Positions 1 through 9,395 of a DNA stretch of 64,000 nt are shown piece by piece. The notes under the pieces were generated by a model that made no database searches, was not told the DNA's origin, and worked only from the letters and a program-made list of their open reading frames with translations. Location of the stretch: positions 1,437,054 through 1,501,053 of the forward strand of contig NZ_LVEM01000003.1 in assembly GCF_001641335.1 (NCBI RefSeq), given 5' to 3'. A program made the position numbers and the translations under genes. The first letter of the stretch is position 1; the number at the start of each line of letters is the position of its first letter. The DNA is from Bradyrhizobium stylosanthis (GTDB lineage Bacteria > Pseudomonadota > Alphaproteobacteria > Rhizobiales > Xanthobacteraceae).

Positions 1-96
1 GTTCACTCGTCATTGTCGGGAATGGAGGGATAGGGGGACGGCAGACGGCTCTCATCCTTGCCGCGCAAAGGCGAAGATGCGTCGCGATTAGTTTCG

Positions 97-348
97 CTAA
101 TACCAGCCTAGGGATCCGCGGCGAGAGCCGAAGAAGTCGTGGCGCTTCTCGTCCCAGAGCATCCGGCACGCGACCAGAGCATCTTTCTGCTCGTATTGGA
201 CGGACCGACATTGCTCAAGCTTTGCGGCAGTCGGGTCAGCCGACCCTTGCGCGATAGACGCTTCGGACAAAGCATCATCTTGGTCGCCGCGCAGCCTGAT
301 TGCGCAAGCCACAACAACCAGGACAGCAAGCGTCACCGCCAATATCAT
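97..348 (-). CDS. trbK: TrbK-like entry-exclusion protein
   Basis: An 83-residue product starts with a hydrophobic segment (MILAVTLAVLVVVACAIRL) and ends with a short soluble tail containing two Cys (EQCRSV, ALVACRMLW). This is the layout of the small TrbK-type inner-membrane or lipoprotein-like proteins that sit after trbJ in conjugative trb operons and are linked to entry exclusion. The frame is open upstream into the broken trbJ, so the start is inferred from the hydrophobic segment. Position after trbJ is the main support. The rest of the trb neighbourhood is decaying, so it may not be functional. Confidence 0.5.
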   Translation of the reverse strand: MILAVTLAVLVVVACAIRLRGDQDDALSEASIAQGSADPTAAKLEQCRSVQYEQKDALVACRMLWDEKRHDFFGSRRGSLGWY

Positions 349-1101
349 CCGGAATTCGTTCGATTGTGTTCTTCGACATCGGTGAAACATCTGCACAGCT
401 GTGGACTGGTAGCCTTGTCCCTGCGTCAGGAACCGCCTGAGCTGCTCTCTGCCCTGATCCTGGGCAGCCGCTCGTTGTGCCTGCTCCAAAGTCTGAGCAC
501 GCCCCTGCGCGGCGATTGCCGCGGTGAGATCCGCGAGCTGCTGGTTTTGAAGCGCAACTGATTGCCGGCTTGGCTTGCCTGCAGCGCACCGCTGGCGCCC
601 TGGCTCGCACTTACGAGGGCCGACATCTGGGCACGGTTGGCGCCGAGATTGCCGACCACGGTCGCCTGCACGCGCATGACGTCCTGTAGGCCGGCCAGCC
701 ACAGCGTTCTGCCAGCGTGTTTGCGCATTTGCGATCAGCGCCTGGGCCGGCTGGCTCGAAGAAGCCGGTGCGTAGGCGGATGAGAACGCGTGGTCAATCT
801 GCTGCACATCATAGGCGATGCGTTGCGCTTGGCCGAGCAACTGCTGGGTACGCTGGATCGGCTGCTCTAGCTGTTGCAACGAAGAATATGGCAGACTTGC
901 CAGATTTTTGGCTTGGTTGATCAACATCAGCGCCTGGTTTTGCAGCAATGTGATCTGGTTGTTCATCTGTTGCAATTCGCGGGCTGCGGTCAACACATTT
1001 TGCGGATCGAATACGATCCACTGTGCGCTGGCCTCTCCTGGCACTTGGAGAATGGCAGCAGCAAACAAGCCCGCCGTTAAGAGCTGAGTTAGACGTCGCA
1101 T
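349..1101 (-). pseudogene. trbJ: trbJ pseudogene (T4SS component), two frameshifts
   Basis: The N-terminus MRRLTQLLTAGLFAAAILQV is a signal peptide, followed by a Gln-rich helical region (QNVLTAARELQQMNNQITL), as expected of periplasmic TrbJ/VirB5-like proteins. TrbJ similarity leaves this frame near 700, continues in another frame (GLQDVMRVQATVVGNLG) to about 555, then returns to the first (ALQNQQLADLTAAIAAQG). Two compensating frameshifts therefore scramble about 50 residues. The start overlaps the trbE stop, the usual operon arrangement. Confidence 0.7.
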
Positions 1102-3347
1102 CAGAGGCTCCCTGCCGTTGCAAGTTGCGGAATAAGGTCGCAGACCCAGGCGAGCTCGCGCGCCTTCCAACCCGTCACGAAATTCTCCCGGCCGTGCTCG
1201 GCTAGGACTTGGTCAAAAAGCCTTGATCGGCCTTCGAGGAGCTGGCTGTGAAAGCGAGCGCAACCTCGCCGAGGCCCAGTCGAACAGGCGATTGCCCCGC
1301 CGGGACTGGCAGTAGTAGTCGCGCTTCGGTGTTGCGCGAGCAAGAATCTCGATCTGCCGGTCATTGAGCCCAAAGCGACGATAAATTGCCGTTATCTGCG
1401 GCTCGATGGCGCGGTCGTTTGGCAGCAGGATTCGGGTCGGACAGCTTCCGATGATCGCGGGCGCAATGGGTGAGCCGTCAATGTCCGCAAGCGACTGGGG
1501 GCGCAAAGACAACCGAGGCGTTCTTCTTGCGAAGTGTCTTAAGCCATTCGCGGAGTTGCCCGGCAAAATGGGCGTCATCGAGGGCGAGCCAACCCTCATC
1601 AATGACGAGCAGGGTCGGTCGGCCGTCAAAGCGGTCCTCATTTCGATGAAACAGATAGGAAAGGACGGCAGGGGCAGCAGCGGTCCCGATCAGCCCATCG
1701 GTCTCAAACACCTGGACGGAGGAGCCGCCGAGGTGTTCGCTTTCAGCATCGAGCAAGCGATCATATGGACCGCCAAGGCAATAGGGCTGTAGCGCCCGCT
1801 TCACCATATTGGACTGAACGAGCACCGATAGTCCCGTGAGAGTGCGCTCAGGAGCGGGCGCCGAAGCGAGGGACGTGAGCGCGGACCAAATGTGCTCTCT
1901 GACCTCGGGCGTGACCTCGACCCGCTCGCGGGACAGAATCGAGGCAATCCAGTCGGCCGCCCAACCACGTTCGGAGACCTCATGGATTTTGGCGAGCGGT
2001 TGCAGCGCAACAGATTCGGACGATTCTCCGGCGACCGCACCGCCAAGATCATGCCAGTCGCCGCTCATTGCGATGGCCGCCGCCCTGATCGAGGCGCCAA
2101 AGTCGAAGGCGAAGATCTGTGCCCCAGGATAGCGGCGGAACTGCAAGGCCATCATCGCCGGGAGAACGGACTTACCGGCGCCGGTCGGCCCTAAAATAAG
2201 AGTGTGCCCGACGTCCCCGACATGCAGCGAAACCGAAACGGGGTTGATCCCTCAGCCTTCCCAAAGAACAGCGGCGGCGCCTTGAAGTGATGGTCCCTCA
2301 CCTCCCCAGCCCATACGGCAGATAGTGGGACCATATGAGCCAGATTAAGCGTCGAAATCGGCGGCTGGCGGACATTGGCGTAGACGTGTCCGGGCAGGCT
2401 GCCGAGTCAGGCCTCGACCGCATTGACGGTTTCCGTCATGCAGGTGAAATCGGGGCCCTGGATCACCTTTTCGACCAGACGCAGCTTTTCGTCGGCGGCG
2501 CGCGGATTGATATCCCAGACCGTAACGGTAGCAGTGACAAAGGCTTCTCCGATCTGATCCGAGCCCAATTCCTGAAGGGCCGCATCAGCATCGATCGCCT
2601 TATTGTTCGCATCGGTATCAAGAAGAGCCGACGCCTAGTTGGTCATCACCTCTTTCAGTATCGCCGCGATCGACTTGCGCTTGGCAAACCACTGACGCCG
2701 GATTTTTGTGAGGAGCCTTGTCGCGTCGGCCTTATCGAGCATGATGGCCCGGGTCGACCAGCGATATGGGGAACGTCAAGCGGTTCAGATCGTCCAGAAT
2801 TCCAGGCGTCGTAGCGCTTGGAAATCCGACCACGGTCAGAACGCGGATGTGGGCTTCACCCAGCATCGGCCCGAGCCCGCCGGTTAGCGGCTGATCGGCG
2901 AGCAAGGCATCGAGATACATGGGAATCTCGGGCACACGGACCCGGTGCTGTTTAGTCGAGATGGTGGGATGCAGGTAGGTTAGGGTGGCCTCGCCATCGA
3001 GCCAGCCGCATTCCGGCATGAACCCTTCCACAAGCTTGAGAACGTGATCGGTGCGATCGAGAAATCCGCTCAGCGTCTCGCGCGAATCTTCGCCAACCGT
3101 CCGCTGGCCGCCCTCATAGAGCAGGCGTTCTGTGGCCGCGTTGCTCTCAGCTGGCGGTAGATAGAGGAAAGTCAGATAGTAGCTCGACTCGTAGTGAGCG
3201 CCCTCCTCTTCAAATTGTGCCTTTCGCTCGGCGTCGACCAGAGCGGATGCTAAGTCGGGAAATTGTTCGGGGGGTACGCGCCCGCTGTATGGCGCTGCGC
3301 CTCCACAAACACCGCCCAGCCGGATCCGAGACGGCGCAGAGCATTGT
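1101..3347 (-). pseudogene. trbE: trbE pseudogene (VirB4-type ATPase), multiple frameshifts
   Basis: Segments in different minus frames together make a TrbE/VirB4 ATPase. They include an N-terminal part (LGSGWAVFVEAQR near 3330, then TLTYLHPTISTKQHRVRVPE near 2980), a Walker A GPTGAGKS near 2180, a Walker B-like LLVIDEGWLALDD near 1590, and a C-terminal tail (DQVLAEHGRENFVTGWKA) ending at 1101. At least four frame changes and one in-frame stop separate them. The N-terminus is missing because the gene is fused to a trbB fragment at about 3347. The ATPase that would power mating-pore assembly cannot be made from this copy. Confidence 0.75.
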
Positions 3348-3590
3348 TCAACCTACCGACAACCGCGACCCTGTCCCCCAGGCCTTCAGGAGGTCGAGAG
3401 CTTCGGCTCCGCGTACCTCCCCGATCGGAATGCGATCAGGCCGTAGTCGCAGCGAGGCGCGGACAAGATCTGATAGAGAGACCACGCCGTCCCGGGTGCG
3501 CAGCGCAACGAGGTTCGGCGCTTTACATTGAAGCTCTCTGGTATCTTCAATGAGAACCACGCGGTCTGCCGGACGACCTCCATTCCCGCA
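3348..3590 (-). pseudogene. trbB: trbB fragment (VirB11-type ATPase)
   Basis: The minus frame encodes VVLIEDTRELQCKAPN (Walker B region) and LRPDRIPIGEVRGAEALDLL, both diagnostic of TrbB/VirB11 traffic ATPases, then ends in a foreign tail at the junction with trbE. Just upstream, EVVRQT in another frame matches the residues expected before ADRVVLIEDT, so there is also a frameshift. Walker A and the whole N-terminal half are absent, and the C-terminal third, trbC, trbD and the trbE start are deleted. The sequence at 3590-3820 is open in several frames but was not recognised. Confidence 0.7.
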
Positions 3591-3875
3591 TGCTCCATGC
3601 GGATCTGTTGCTTCATAAACTGCGCGACTTGCAGTCCGGCTTGCCGGCCCTGCGGCAATTTGTTCGGGACGCGATCGACAAAGAATCCGAGCTTTGGATG
3701 GAAGGGGCGCCGCGCCAACTCTTCAGTTCGGCGAATGATAACTCCCACTTCTCGCCTGCCGAGCGCCTTGGGATGAGCAAGGATGTTGTCCGAACTGCTC
3801 GGTCCTTATAGCACGACAACCGGTGAGCAATCGGGCCGTGCGAGATATGTCGTTTTGGCGTTATCTTTGTCGATT

Positions 3876-3891
3876 TGTCGCGTTCGCAACA
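3876..3891 (+). promoter_or_regulatory. NifA upstream activator sequence (TGT-N10-ACA)
   Basis: The sequence TGTCGCGTTCGCAACA is a perfect match to the NifA binding consensus TGT-N10-ACA. It starts exactly 100 bp before the first base of the -24 element of the downstream sigma-54-like promoter, a normal distance for looping activation. The same 100-bp spacing is seen at 20789-20889. Confidence 0.65.
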
Positions 3892-3975
3892 CGATCATTC
3901 AGAGTTTGCTACCACGCGCTCAGCCAAGTCACTGAACAAAATAAAAGACCGGCTTTTGGATTTCCCCTGTGCAAC

Positions 3976-3990
3976 TGGCACGAACATTGA
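3976..3990 (+). promoter_or_regulatory. Sigma-54 (-24/-12) promoter, one -12 mismatch
   Basis: TGGCAC-GAACA-TTGA has the -24 element TGGCAC and correct spacing to TTG, but the -12 GC is GA. Transcription would start near 4002, about 47 bases before the peptide ATG at 4049. Together with the perfect UAS this suggests NifA/RpoN control. The -12 mismatch could make it weak or strictly activator dependent. Confidence 0.55.
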
Positions 3991-4048
3991 AGACGTCATT
4001 CGTGACGGCAGCGGTCGCTGACCGTCCTCATGGAAAAGGAGTCAAGAA

Positions 4049-4207
4049 ATGAAAAGCGACATGTCCGACTATGATGTAACTGAACTGACTCTCGAAGAAG
4101 CATGTTCAACTTCGGGAGGCGACAAATGTATCATTTTTAAGCCGTCGCCGGGTGGCGGTATCACCATTGAGCCAATCCCCTGCCCCCCGCCGGGGACAGA
4201 GGTTTGA
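4049..4207 (+). CDS. Double-glycine leader peptide, likely exporter substrate
   Basis: A 52-residue ORF has a good Shine-Dalgarno site (AAGGAG, 4037-4042) before ATG. It has an acidic leader MKSDMSDYDVTELTLEEACS followed by TSGG, a typical double-glycine cleavage site at residues 23-24. The predicted mature peptide is 28 residues, starts DKCIIFKPSPGGG, has two Cys (mature positions 3 and 17) and is Pro/Gly rich with a CPPPG stretch. It lies just upstream of an HlyD adaptor and a C39-peptidase ABC exporter, the machinery that cleaves such leaders during export. No maturase gene is present, so an unmodified or disulfide-bonded peptide is more likely than a heavily modified one. Its activity (bacteriocin, toxin or symbiotic signal) cannot be read from sequence. 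A second start at Met5 is possible. Confidence 0.75.
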   Translation: MKSDMSDYDVTELTLEEACSTSGGDKCIIFKPSPGGGITIEPIPCPPPGTEV

Positions 4208-4222
4208 TGTAAACTGACTACG

Positions 4223-4266
4223 AGCCTGCCAGAGACGCGATCGTAACTCGCGTTCGCTGGCAGGCT
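4223..4266 (+). terminator. Strong hairpin after the peptide gene
   Basis: AGCCTGCCAG (4223-4232) pairs perfectly with CTGGCAGGCT (4257-4266), and the loop contains an inner ACGCGA/TCGCGT stem. It follows the peptide stop by 15 bases. The run of T after it is poor, so it may attenuate rather than stop transcription, or protect the peptide mRNA, giving more peptide than exporter. Confidence 0.55.
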
Positions 4267-4426
4267 TATTCTTATGCCCTCGTAGAGGTCAGATTCGCGC
4301 GAAGGCCGATCTTGCTCGCGACCAAAAGATGACTAATCTCGACCGGCGGCGGAGGCCGAAGCCCGCCGATCGGCATCGCTGATGGTGCTTACCATCTGGA
4401 AAGAGGGGAGCCTCGAAGCCTGAGAT

Positions 4427-4540
4427 GTGGCTGAATTAACAGTTGAAGAAGCATCTGAACCTTTCGGAGGGAGTAGTTCTCGCAACTGCACTCGCGGCTA
4501 TGGCTGCGTGGCAGCTGTCATCCGCCGCACTTGCATCTGA
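4427..4540 (+). CDS. Second double-glycine leader peptide, possibly start-less
   Basis: From a GTG the frame reads MAELTVEEASEPFGG, then SSSRNCTRGYGCVAAVIRR and TCI, then stop. The leader aligns with the peptide at 4049: DVTELTLEEACSTSGG against DVAELTVEEASEPFGG, so the two genes are paralogous. The predicted mature peptide of 22 residues is basic with three Cys, unlike the first, as expected of paired secreted peptides. The codon just before Asp-Val is TGA (4421-4423), and no ATG lies upstream in frame. The gene must therefore use GTG with a poorly placed AGGGGAG site (4404-4410) and a shortened leader, or it is a recent pseudogene. Confidence 0.45.
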   Translation: MAELTVEEASEPFGGSSSRNCTRGYGCVAAVIRRTCI

Positions 4541-4636
4541 AGCGAGTTAGATGCGCAACCGCCTGACGTCGCATGGTGCAGACTGGCAGTTTCGCTACCA
4601 AATTAACGATCGCAAACCTTGTGACATAATCGAACA

Positions 4637-5800
4637 ATGACCAACATCTTACTTCCTCCTGAAATTGTGAGCTATACGGCCGAGAGCATCCTCTCCCGGC
4701 AATCAGGACGATCTTTTCTCATTTACAAGATCATTGTGCTTTCTGTAGTCGCCGCATTGCTGGCGTTGCCACTCATTACCGTAACGGTCTCTGTTCAAAG
4801 CGCCGGCACCATTCGTCCCACCATCGAGAAGACTCCCCTGATCGCGCCCGTCTCAGGGCGCATTTCGCGTATCCTTGCCGTTGAGAACGATGTGGTTGCC
4901 CTGGGGCAAGAGATCCTCACCCTCGATGCCGCGGTGGTTGAGGAGAAGCTCAGAGCAGTTACAGGCGAAATTCGCGCCAAGGGCGATCTAGCCCGTGACC
5001 TCGAGACCCTAATCTCCTCCGGAACAGAAGCCAAGGACCCGATCCAGCTGCTGACCGAGTCCGCCACGGCCGAGCGGCTGCATTTTCTGAACCTGCTGCG
5101 GGAGAATGAATATGCCCGCAGTAACGCCGCGGCAGAACTCGAGCGCGCCAAGCGGCTGCTCTCCGTTGCTGCAGCGCCCGCAAAGGTGGTCGACGAACGG
5201 GCTTTCGCTCTCCAGAGCATTGAGGTCAAAGGCGAGATCCTCGCCCGTCGCAAAGCCGCCGAGTGGAACCAACAGCTCTTCGACACGAACCTGCGCTTGA
5301 AGGAACTCACTGCCAGCTTGCATCAGCTCGAGAACGAACGAGATCTGACCCGGATTCGAGCTCCCGTGTCCGGTGCTCTAGAGCAATTCTCCGGCCTCAC
5401 CCCTGGTGGCTACGTCCAGGCGGGGCAAACTGTCGCTCGCGTCTCGCCGGATGGCGAACTGGTGGCAGAGATCTACGTCTCCCCCAACGACATTGGCTTC
5501 GTGCGAACCGGCCAGTCAGTGCGGCTCCAGGTGGATGCCTTCAACTACAATCAATGGGGCGTTCTAGAGGCGACAGTGCTCAACGTGGCCCAGGACTTCA
5601 CCCTCCACGATAAAAACCCGATCTTTAAGGTCCGCTGCGCGCTCTCTGCCAGTCATCTCACGCTCAAGAACGGGGTCATCGGTCAGTTGAAAAAAGGCAT
5701 GACTGTGCGAGCCCGCTTCCTCGTGGCCGACCGCAGCCTCCTCCAACTCTTCTACAATGAGGTCGACGATTGGCTCAATCCGCTCCTTGCAGGCGGTTAA
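4637..5800 (+). CDS. HlyD-family membrane-fusion adaptor
   Basis: The 387-residue product has a short cytoplasmic N-terminus and one membrane helix at about 28-52 (KIIVLSVVAALLALPLITVT). A lipoyl-like half-motif follows (APVSGRISRILAVENDVV), then a long charged coiled-coil region at about 85-235. The second lipoyl half (RIRAPVSGALEQFSGLTPGG) and a beta-barrel (SVRLQVDAFNYNQWG) complete the HlyD fold. Such adaptors bridge an inner-membrane ABC exporter to an outer-membrane TolC-type channel in type I secretion. No TolC gene is nearby, so a chromosomal one would be needed. The exporter gene starts 29 bases downstream, indicating one transcript. Confidence 0.9.
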   Translation: MTNILLPPEIVSYTAESILSRQSGRSFLIYKIIVLSVVAALLALPLITVTVSVQSAGTIRPTIEKTPLIAPVSGRISRILAVENDVVALGQEILTLDAAVVEEKLRAVTGEIRAKGDLARDLETLISSGTEAKDPIQLLTESATAERLHFLNLLRENEYARSNAAAELERAKRLLSVAAAPAKVVDERAFALQSIEVKGEILARRKAAEWNQQLFDTNLRLKELTASLHQLENERDLTRIRAPVSGALEQFSGLTPGGYVQAGQTVARVSPDGELVAEIYVSPNDIGFVRTGQSVRLQVDAFNYNQWGVLEATVLNVAQDFTLHDKNPIFKVRCALSASHLTLKNGVIGQLKKGMTVRARFLVADRSLLQLFYNEVDDWLNPLLAGG

Positions 5801-5829
5801 TTCTTCCTCTTCAGAAAGAGTGAGCGTCA

Positions 5830-7986
5830 ATGTCGCGTAACGTCATCAAGTACAAACAGCGCGACGCCACGGATTGCGGAGCCGCCAGTCTTGCTTCCGT
5901 CGCAGCTTTCTATGGCTACAAGCTGCCATTGTCACGCATCCGCCAGTATGCGTCGACCGGCCGCTCCGGCACCACGGTGTCGGGCCTCATGCAAGCGGCT
6001 CAACAGCTAGGCTTCATCGCCAAAGGGGTGAAGGGTGGGTTCGACAGCCTTTACAAGATTCCCAAGCCCGCCATCGCGCATTTAGTCGTTAAGGAGGTCC
6101 TACACCACTTCGTCGTCATACAGGCGATCGACCGCCGGTCGATCATCGTCATGGACCCGGCCTATGGCGAAATCCGCAAGTTGTCGCACCAAGAATTTAA
6201 GATGCAATGGACTGGCGTCTTAGTGCTTTTGGTTCCGGCAGACATATTCCAGCGCCGCGACGAGACCACCTCGTCCTTCGTCCGCTTCGCCCGTCTGCTT
6301 GCGCCACATAGGGAGCTGATGGCGCAGGCTCTCATCGGGTCACTGGTGACGACGATCCTTGGCCTCTCGACGGCTATCTACGTCCAGAAGATCGTCGATC
6401 ATGTGATCGCAGCGGGCAACCACAACCTACTCAACCTGATGAGTGTCGCCATGTTGCTGATCCTGCTGCCGCAGACTCTGATCAATCTCGTCAGAAATCG
6501 GCTTCTCCTGCAAACGGGACAGAAGATCGATGTCTGCTTGATCCTCGGTTATTACAATCACGTCCTGGGCCTGCCCCAGAAGTTTTTCGACAGCATGCGT
6601 ATAGGTGAAATCGTCTCCCGTATGAACGACGCAATGAGGATCAGAAGCTTCCTGAACGAAGTCTCGATCACCATGGTGGTTAACGTGCTCGTGATACTGT
6701 TCTCGTTCGGGCTGATGTTCGTCTACTCGTGGAAGATCGCCTTGGTCGTGGCGACCTCTATCCCACTATACTTGGCGGTCTATTGGACCATCAATTGGCT
6801 GAATAGGAAGCGCCAGCGCACCATTATGGAAAATGCCGCCGATCTGGAAGCGCAATTGGTTGAATCACTAGGAGCGGTCTCCACGATCAAGACATTCGGT
6901 ATAGAGAGCCTGGCCAATCTTAAGATGGAGACCCGCTTCATCAAGATGCTACACTCCGTCTATAGCGCCGGCCTTATCTCGGTCTTCGGAGACAATGCCT
7001 CAACCCTCCTCTCAAGCCTATTCACCGTCGTGCTTATGTGGTTCGGTACGACGCTTGTCCTCGATCAGAGCGTCACGCCCGGCGAACTACTGTCCTGCTA
7101 TACGCTGCTTGGCTATATTACCCGGCCGGTTGCCAGCCTGATCCAAACCAATCGGATCGCTCAGGATGCGTTTATCGCCGCGGATCGCCTGTTCGAGATC
7201 TTCGACCTGGAGCCGGCAAGCGGTGGCAGCATCGATGCCACCAAGTCCGAACTTGGCGATATCTGCCTGGAGAACGTCACGTTTCGCCATGGCGCGCAGC
7301 CTGAGCTTTTCCAGGATCTCAGCATCACCTTCCGCCGAGGCGAGATGACGGCCGTGGTGGGGAAAAGCGGCTCCGGCAAGAGCTCCCTTGCAGCGCTGGT
7401 GCAGAATCTCTATCCGCTTGAGCGTGGATGTATCCGGATCGGCCCGCATGACCTCCAGGACTTCTCGACTGAATCCCTGCGTAAAATTGTCGCTGCGGTA
7501 CCGCAGTCGGTCGACGTGTTCTCCGGCTCGGTGATCGATAACATCGCCCTTGGTGAGTCTGAGCCGGACATCGAGAAGATCGTGAAGATCTGCGATCAAA
7601 TAGGGCTGCGATCGGTGGTCGACCGCTGGCCCGGTGGCTTCCAGGCCTATCTGGGCGAGAACGGCGTACGCCTGTCCGGCGGCGAGAAGCAGCGTCTAGC
7701 CCTGGCTCGCGCCCTGTACCGGGACCCGGAAATCCTGATCCTCGACGAGGCGACCTCCTCTCTCGATTCGGTCGCCGAGGCGCTTGTCGTAGGGGCGGTT
7801 GAGGAATTGCGTCGGGCCGGTAAGATCATCATCGCCATCTCTCATCGACTGAGCACCATTTGCGAGGCCGACAAGATCGTGGTCTTGGACAATGGACGGG
7901 TTGTTGCGGAAGGAACGCATCCTGATCTGCTGGCAGCTGAAGGTGCTTACGCTCGATTGTGGCGGGCACAACTTGGAACCAGCTAA
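5830..7986 (+). CDS. Peptidase-containing ABC transporter (C39, PCAT)
   Basis: The 718-residue protein begins with a C39 bacteriocin-processing peptidase: Cys16 in DATDCGAAS, His93 in HHFVVIQ and Asp109 in VMDPAYG form a complete catalytic triad. A six-helix ABC membrane domain follows (about 155-440). The ATPase has Walker A VGKSGSGKSS, signature LSGGEKQR, Walker B ILILDEATSSLD and H-loop ISHRLST. These transporters cut substrates after a Gly-Gly and export the core peptide through HlyD and TolC. The double-glycine ORFs at 4049 and 4427 are the obvious substrates. All functional residues are present, so the exporter looks intact. Confidence 0.93.
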   Translation: MSRNVIKYKQRDATDCGAASLASVAAFYGYKLPLSRIRQYASTGRSGTTVSGLMQAAQQLGFIAKGVKGGFDSLYKIPKPAIAHLVVKEVLHHFVVIQAIDRRSIIVMDPAYGEIRKLSHQEFKMQWTGVLVLLVPADIFQRRDETTSSFVRFARLLAPHRELMAQALIGSLVTTILGLSTAIYVQKIVDHVIAAGNHNLLNLMSVAMLLILLPQTLINLVRNRLLLQTGQKIDVCLILGYYNHVLGLPQKFFDSMRIGEIVSRMNDAMRIRSFLNEVSITMVVNVLVILFSFGLMFVYSWKIALVVATSIPLYLAVYWTINWLNRKRQRTIMENAADLEAQLVESLGAVSTIKTFGIESLANLKMETRFIKMLHSVYSAGLISVFGDNASTLLSSLFTVVLMWFGTTLVLDQSVTPGELLSCYTLLGYITRPVASLIQTNRIAQDAFIAADRLFEIFDLEPASGGSIDATKSELGDICLENVTFRHGAQPELFQDLSITFRRGEMTAVVGKSGSGKSSLAALVQNLYPLERGCIRIGPHDLQDFSTESLRKIVAAVPQSVDVFSGSVIDNIALGESEPDIEKIVKICDQIGLRSVVDRWPGGFQAYLGENGVRLSGGEKQRLALARALYRDPEILILDEATSSLDSVAEALVVGAVEELRRAGKIIIAISHRLSTICEADKIVVLDNGRVVAEGTHPDLLAAEGAYARLWRAQLGTS

Positions 7987-8599
7987 TATTTCTACTGTCA
8001 TTGCTGTGTGCATCACACTGTATTGAAGTCCCGGTCCCCGTCTTCGATGGCCTTCAAGATCTGATGCTGAGGAGCTAGTAATAGCGCGCGTTCTCCGGGT
8101 CGCGCTCATTCTTCGCCGTGTTCAGCCACGCGTCCAAAGTGGTGGTCGTGGTTCGAACGCACGACGATGGTTTGCAACGTAGACCGATGGCCCTCAGTCA
8201 TGAAGTCGGTCGTGTCATGCATTTTGTCTTGCACGTTGCCTGCGTCGTTCGCCTACTTCTCGAAGGTGCGGTGAAACTTCTTCATTTCGTGGTGGCTGCG
8301 GCTGCGCATCGAAAACTCGTCGTGCTAGAACTGCTTTCGCGGCGCGAGTTGGTTCCAGCACGCCGCTGACGGCCCATGCGAGTTTGGTAACCCAAAGCTC
8401 TATCGCCGCCGCGCGGATGTTGCCAAACGTGATGCCCTCAAAGAAGGCCTAGCGCTGCGGCTCAACATGACCGAGCCTACCATCCGGCGGCACGGCGAAA
8501 CTTTCATCGGCTACGCTGAGTGCCCGACCGAAAAATAAGTTGAGTGATATCAGCGAGTTCTTATTCCATCGGTGTTGCGAAGCATCAAAGGCATCGAGA
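7987..8599 (+). other. Remnant of an unrecognised gene
   Basis: One plus frame reads coherently from about 8326 to a stop at 8538 (NCFRGASWFQHAADGPCEF, then YRRRADVAKRDALKEGLALR, then GETFIGYAECPTEK), but a TAG at 8326 and a TGA at 8272 interrupt it upstream. It looks like the C-terminal end of a degraded coding gene that I do not recognise. The remaining sequence up to the IS5-type remnant shows nothing I can assign. Confidence 0.3.
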
Positions 8600-9078
8600 A
8601 TGTGGACTGATATCACCCGGGCACAGTTTGTCCGAGAGGAGCTGCGTTTGCCAAGCGACTTGACGGATGCGGAATGGGGCGTGCTGGAGAGGTTGCTTCC
8701 TGTGCGGGCCAAGCGCGGGCGGCGCCCGAAATGGAGCTATGGCGCGCCAGATGTCTGTGCAGCATTCGCGACCGCTTCCCCTGGCTGCGCCATATCTTTG
8801 CCGATGGCGGCTATGCCGGCGAAAAGCTCAAGGCGGTGCTGGAAAAGATCGGCCGGTGGACTGTCGAGATCATCAAGCGCTCCGATGCCGCACAGGGCTT
8901 CGAGGTGCTTCCGCGCCGCTGGGCGGTCGAACGAACCTTCGCCTGGCTCGGCCGCAACCGCAGATTGGCCAAGGACTTCGAGCGAACCATCGAAAGCGCA
9001 ACTGCCTGGCTCTACCTCGCCTCTGTCCAACTCATGACAAGGCGCATCGCAGCGATAAAAGCAACAATGCAATTTTGA
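8600..9078 (+). mobile_element. IS5-family transposase remnant, internal deletion
   Basis: The N-terminus (MWTDITRAQFVREELRLPSD, then RRPKWSYG) jumps directly, with a frame change near 8745, to the C-terminal DDE half (FPWLRHIFADGGYAGEKL, then RRWAVERTFAWLGRNRRLAK). The middle of the transposase, including the first catalytic Asp region, is deleted. The last codons run into GAGTCAGGCTC, which recurs at the ends of the IS5-type pieces at 26007 and 28670 and is probably the terminal inverted repeat. Confidence 0.75.
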
Positions 9079-9395
9079 GTCAGGCTCTGAGAAAAACGCC
9101 GACGTTTGGCGGGAGACGTGGAGTGCACCGGCCGGACTAGCAGCGGGTGGCTGAACTATGAACTTGTGCGGGCGGAGGGCCACCCCAGCCAATGGACGCC
9201 CCGTCCGGCGCGCGTCGTGTTCCGCCCGGTCACGATCAAGGGCCTGCAAAAGTTGACATGTGCGAGGATTCCAAGATCACGGGGATTGAAGCGCGCATGA
9301 ACAGTCCGTCGACAACAAAGGGGTGAGCTGACTACCAGTTGTCATAGGTTGCGGACGGCGAGAACGAAGCGCTAATTTTACTGCGGAGATGGCGC
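9079..9395. other. No recognisable gene
   Basis: This stretch between the IS5 remnant and the first small ORF has only short overlapping open frames and no motif I can name. Confidence 0.4.

Noticed and set aside
97..1170. A single 357-aa protein
   Set aside because: It is trbJ and trbK read through two frameshifts; the middle section has the composition of an out-of-frame reading, and TrbJ similarity continues in another frame.
4541..4636. A sigma-54 promoter directly before hlyD (TGGCAGTTTCGC)
   Set aside because: The distance between GG and GC is 7 rather than 10 bases, so it cannot bind sigma-54 properly.
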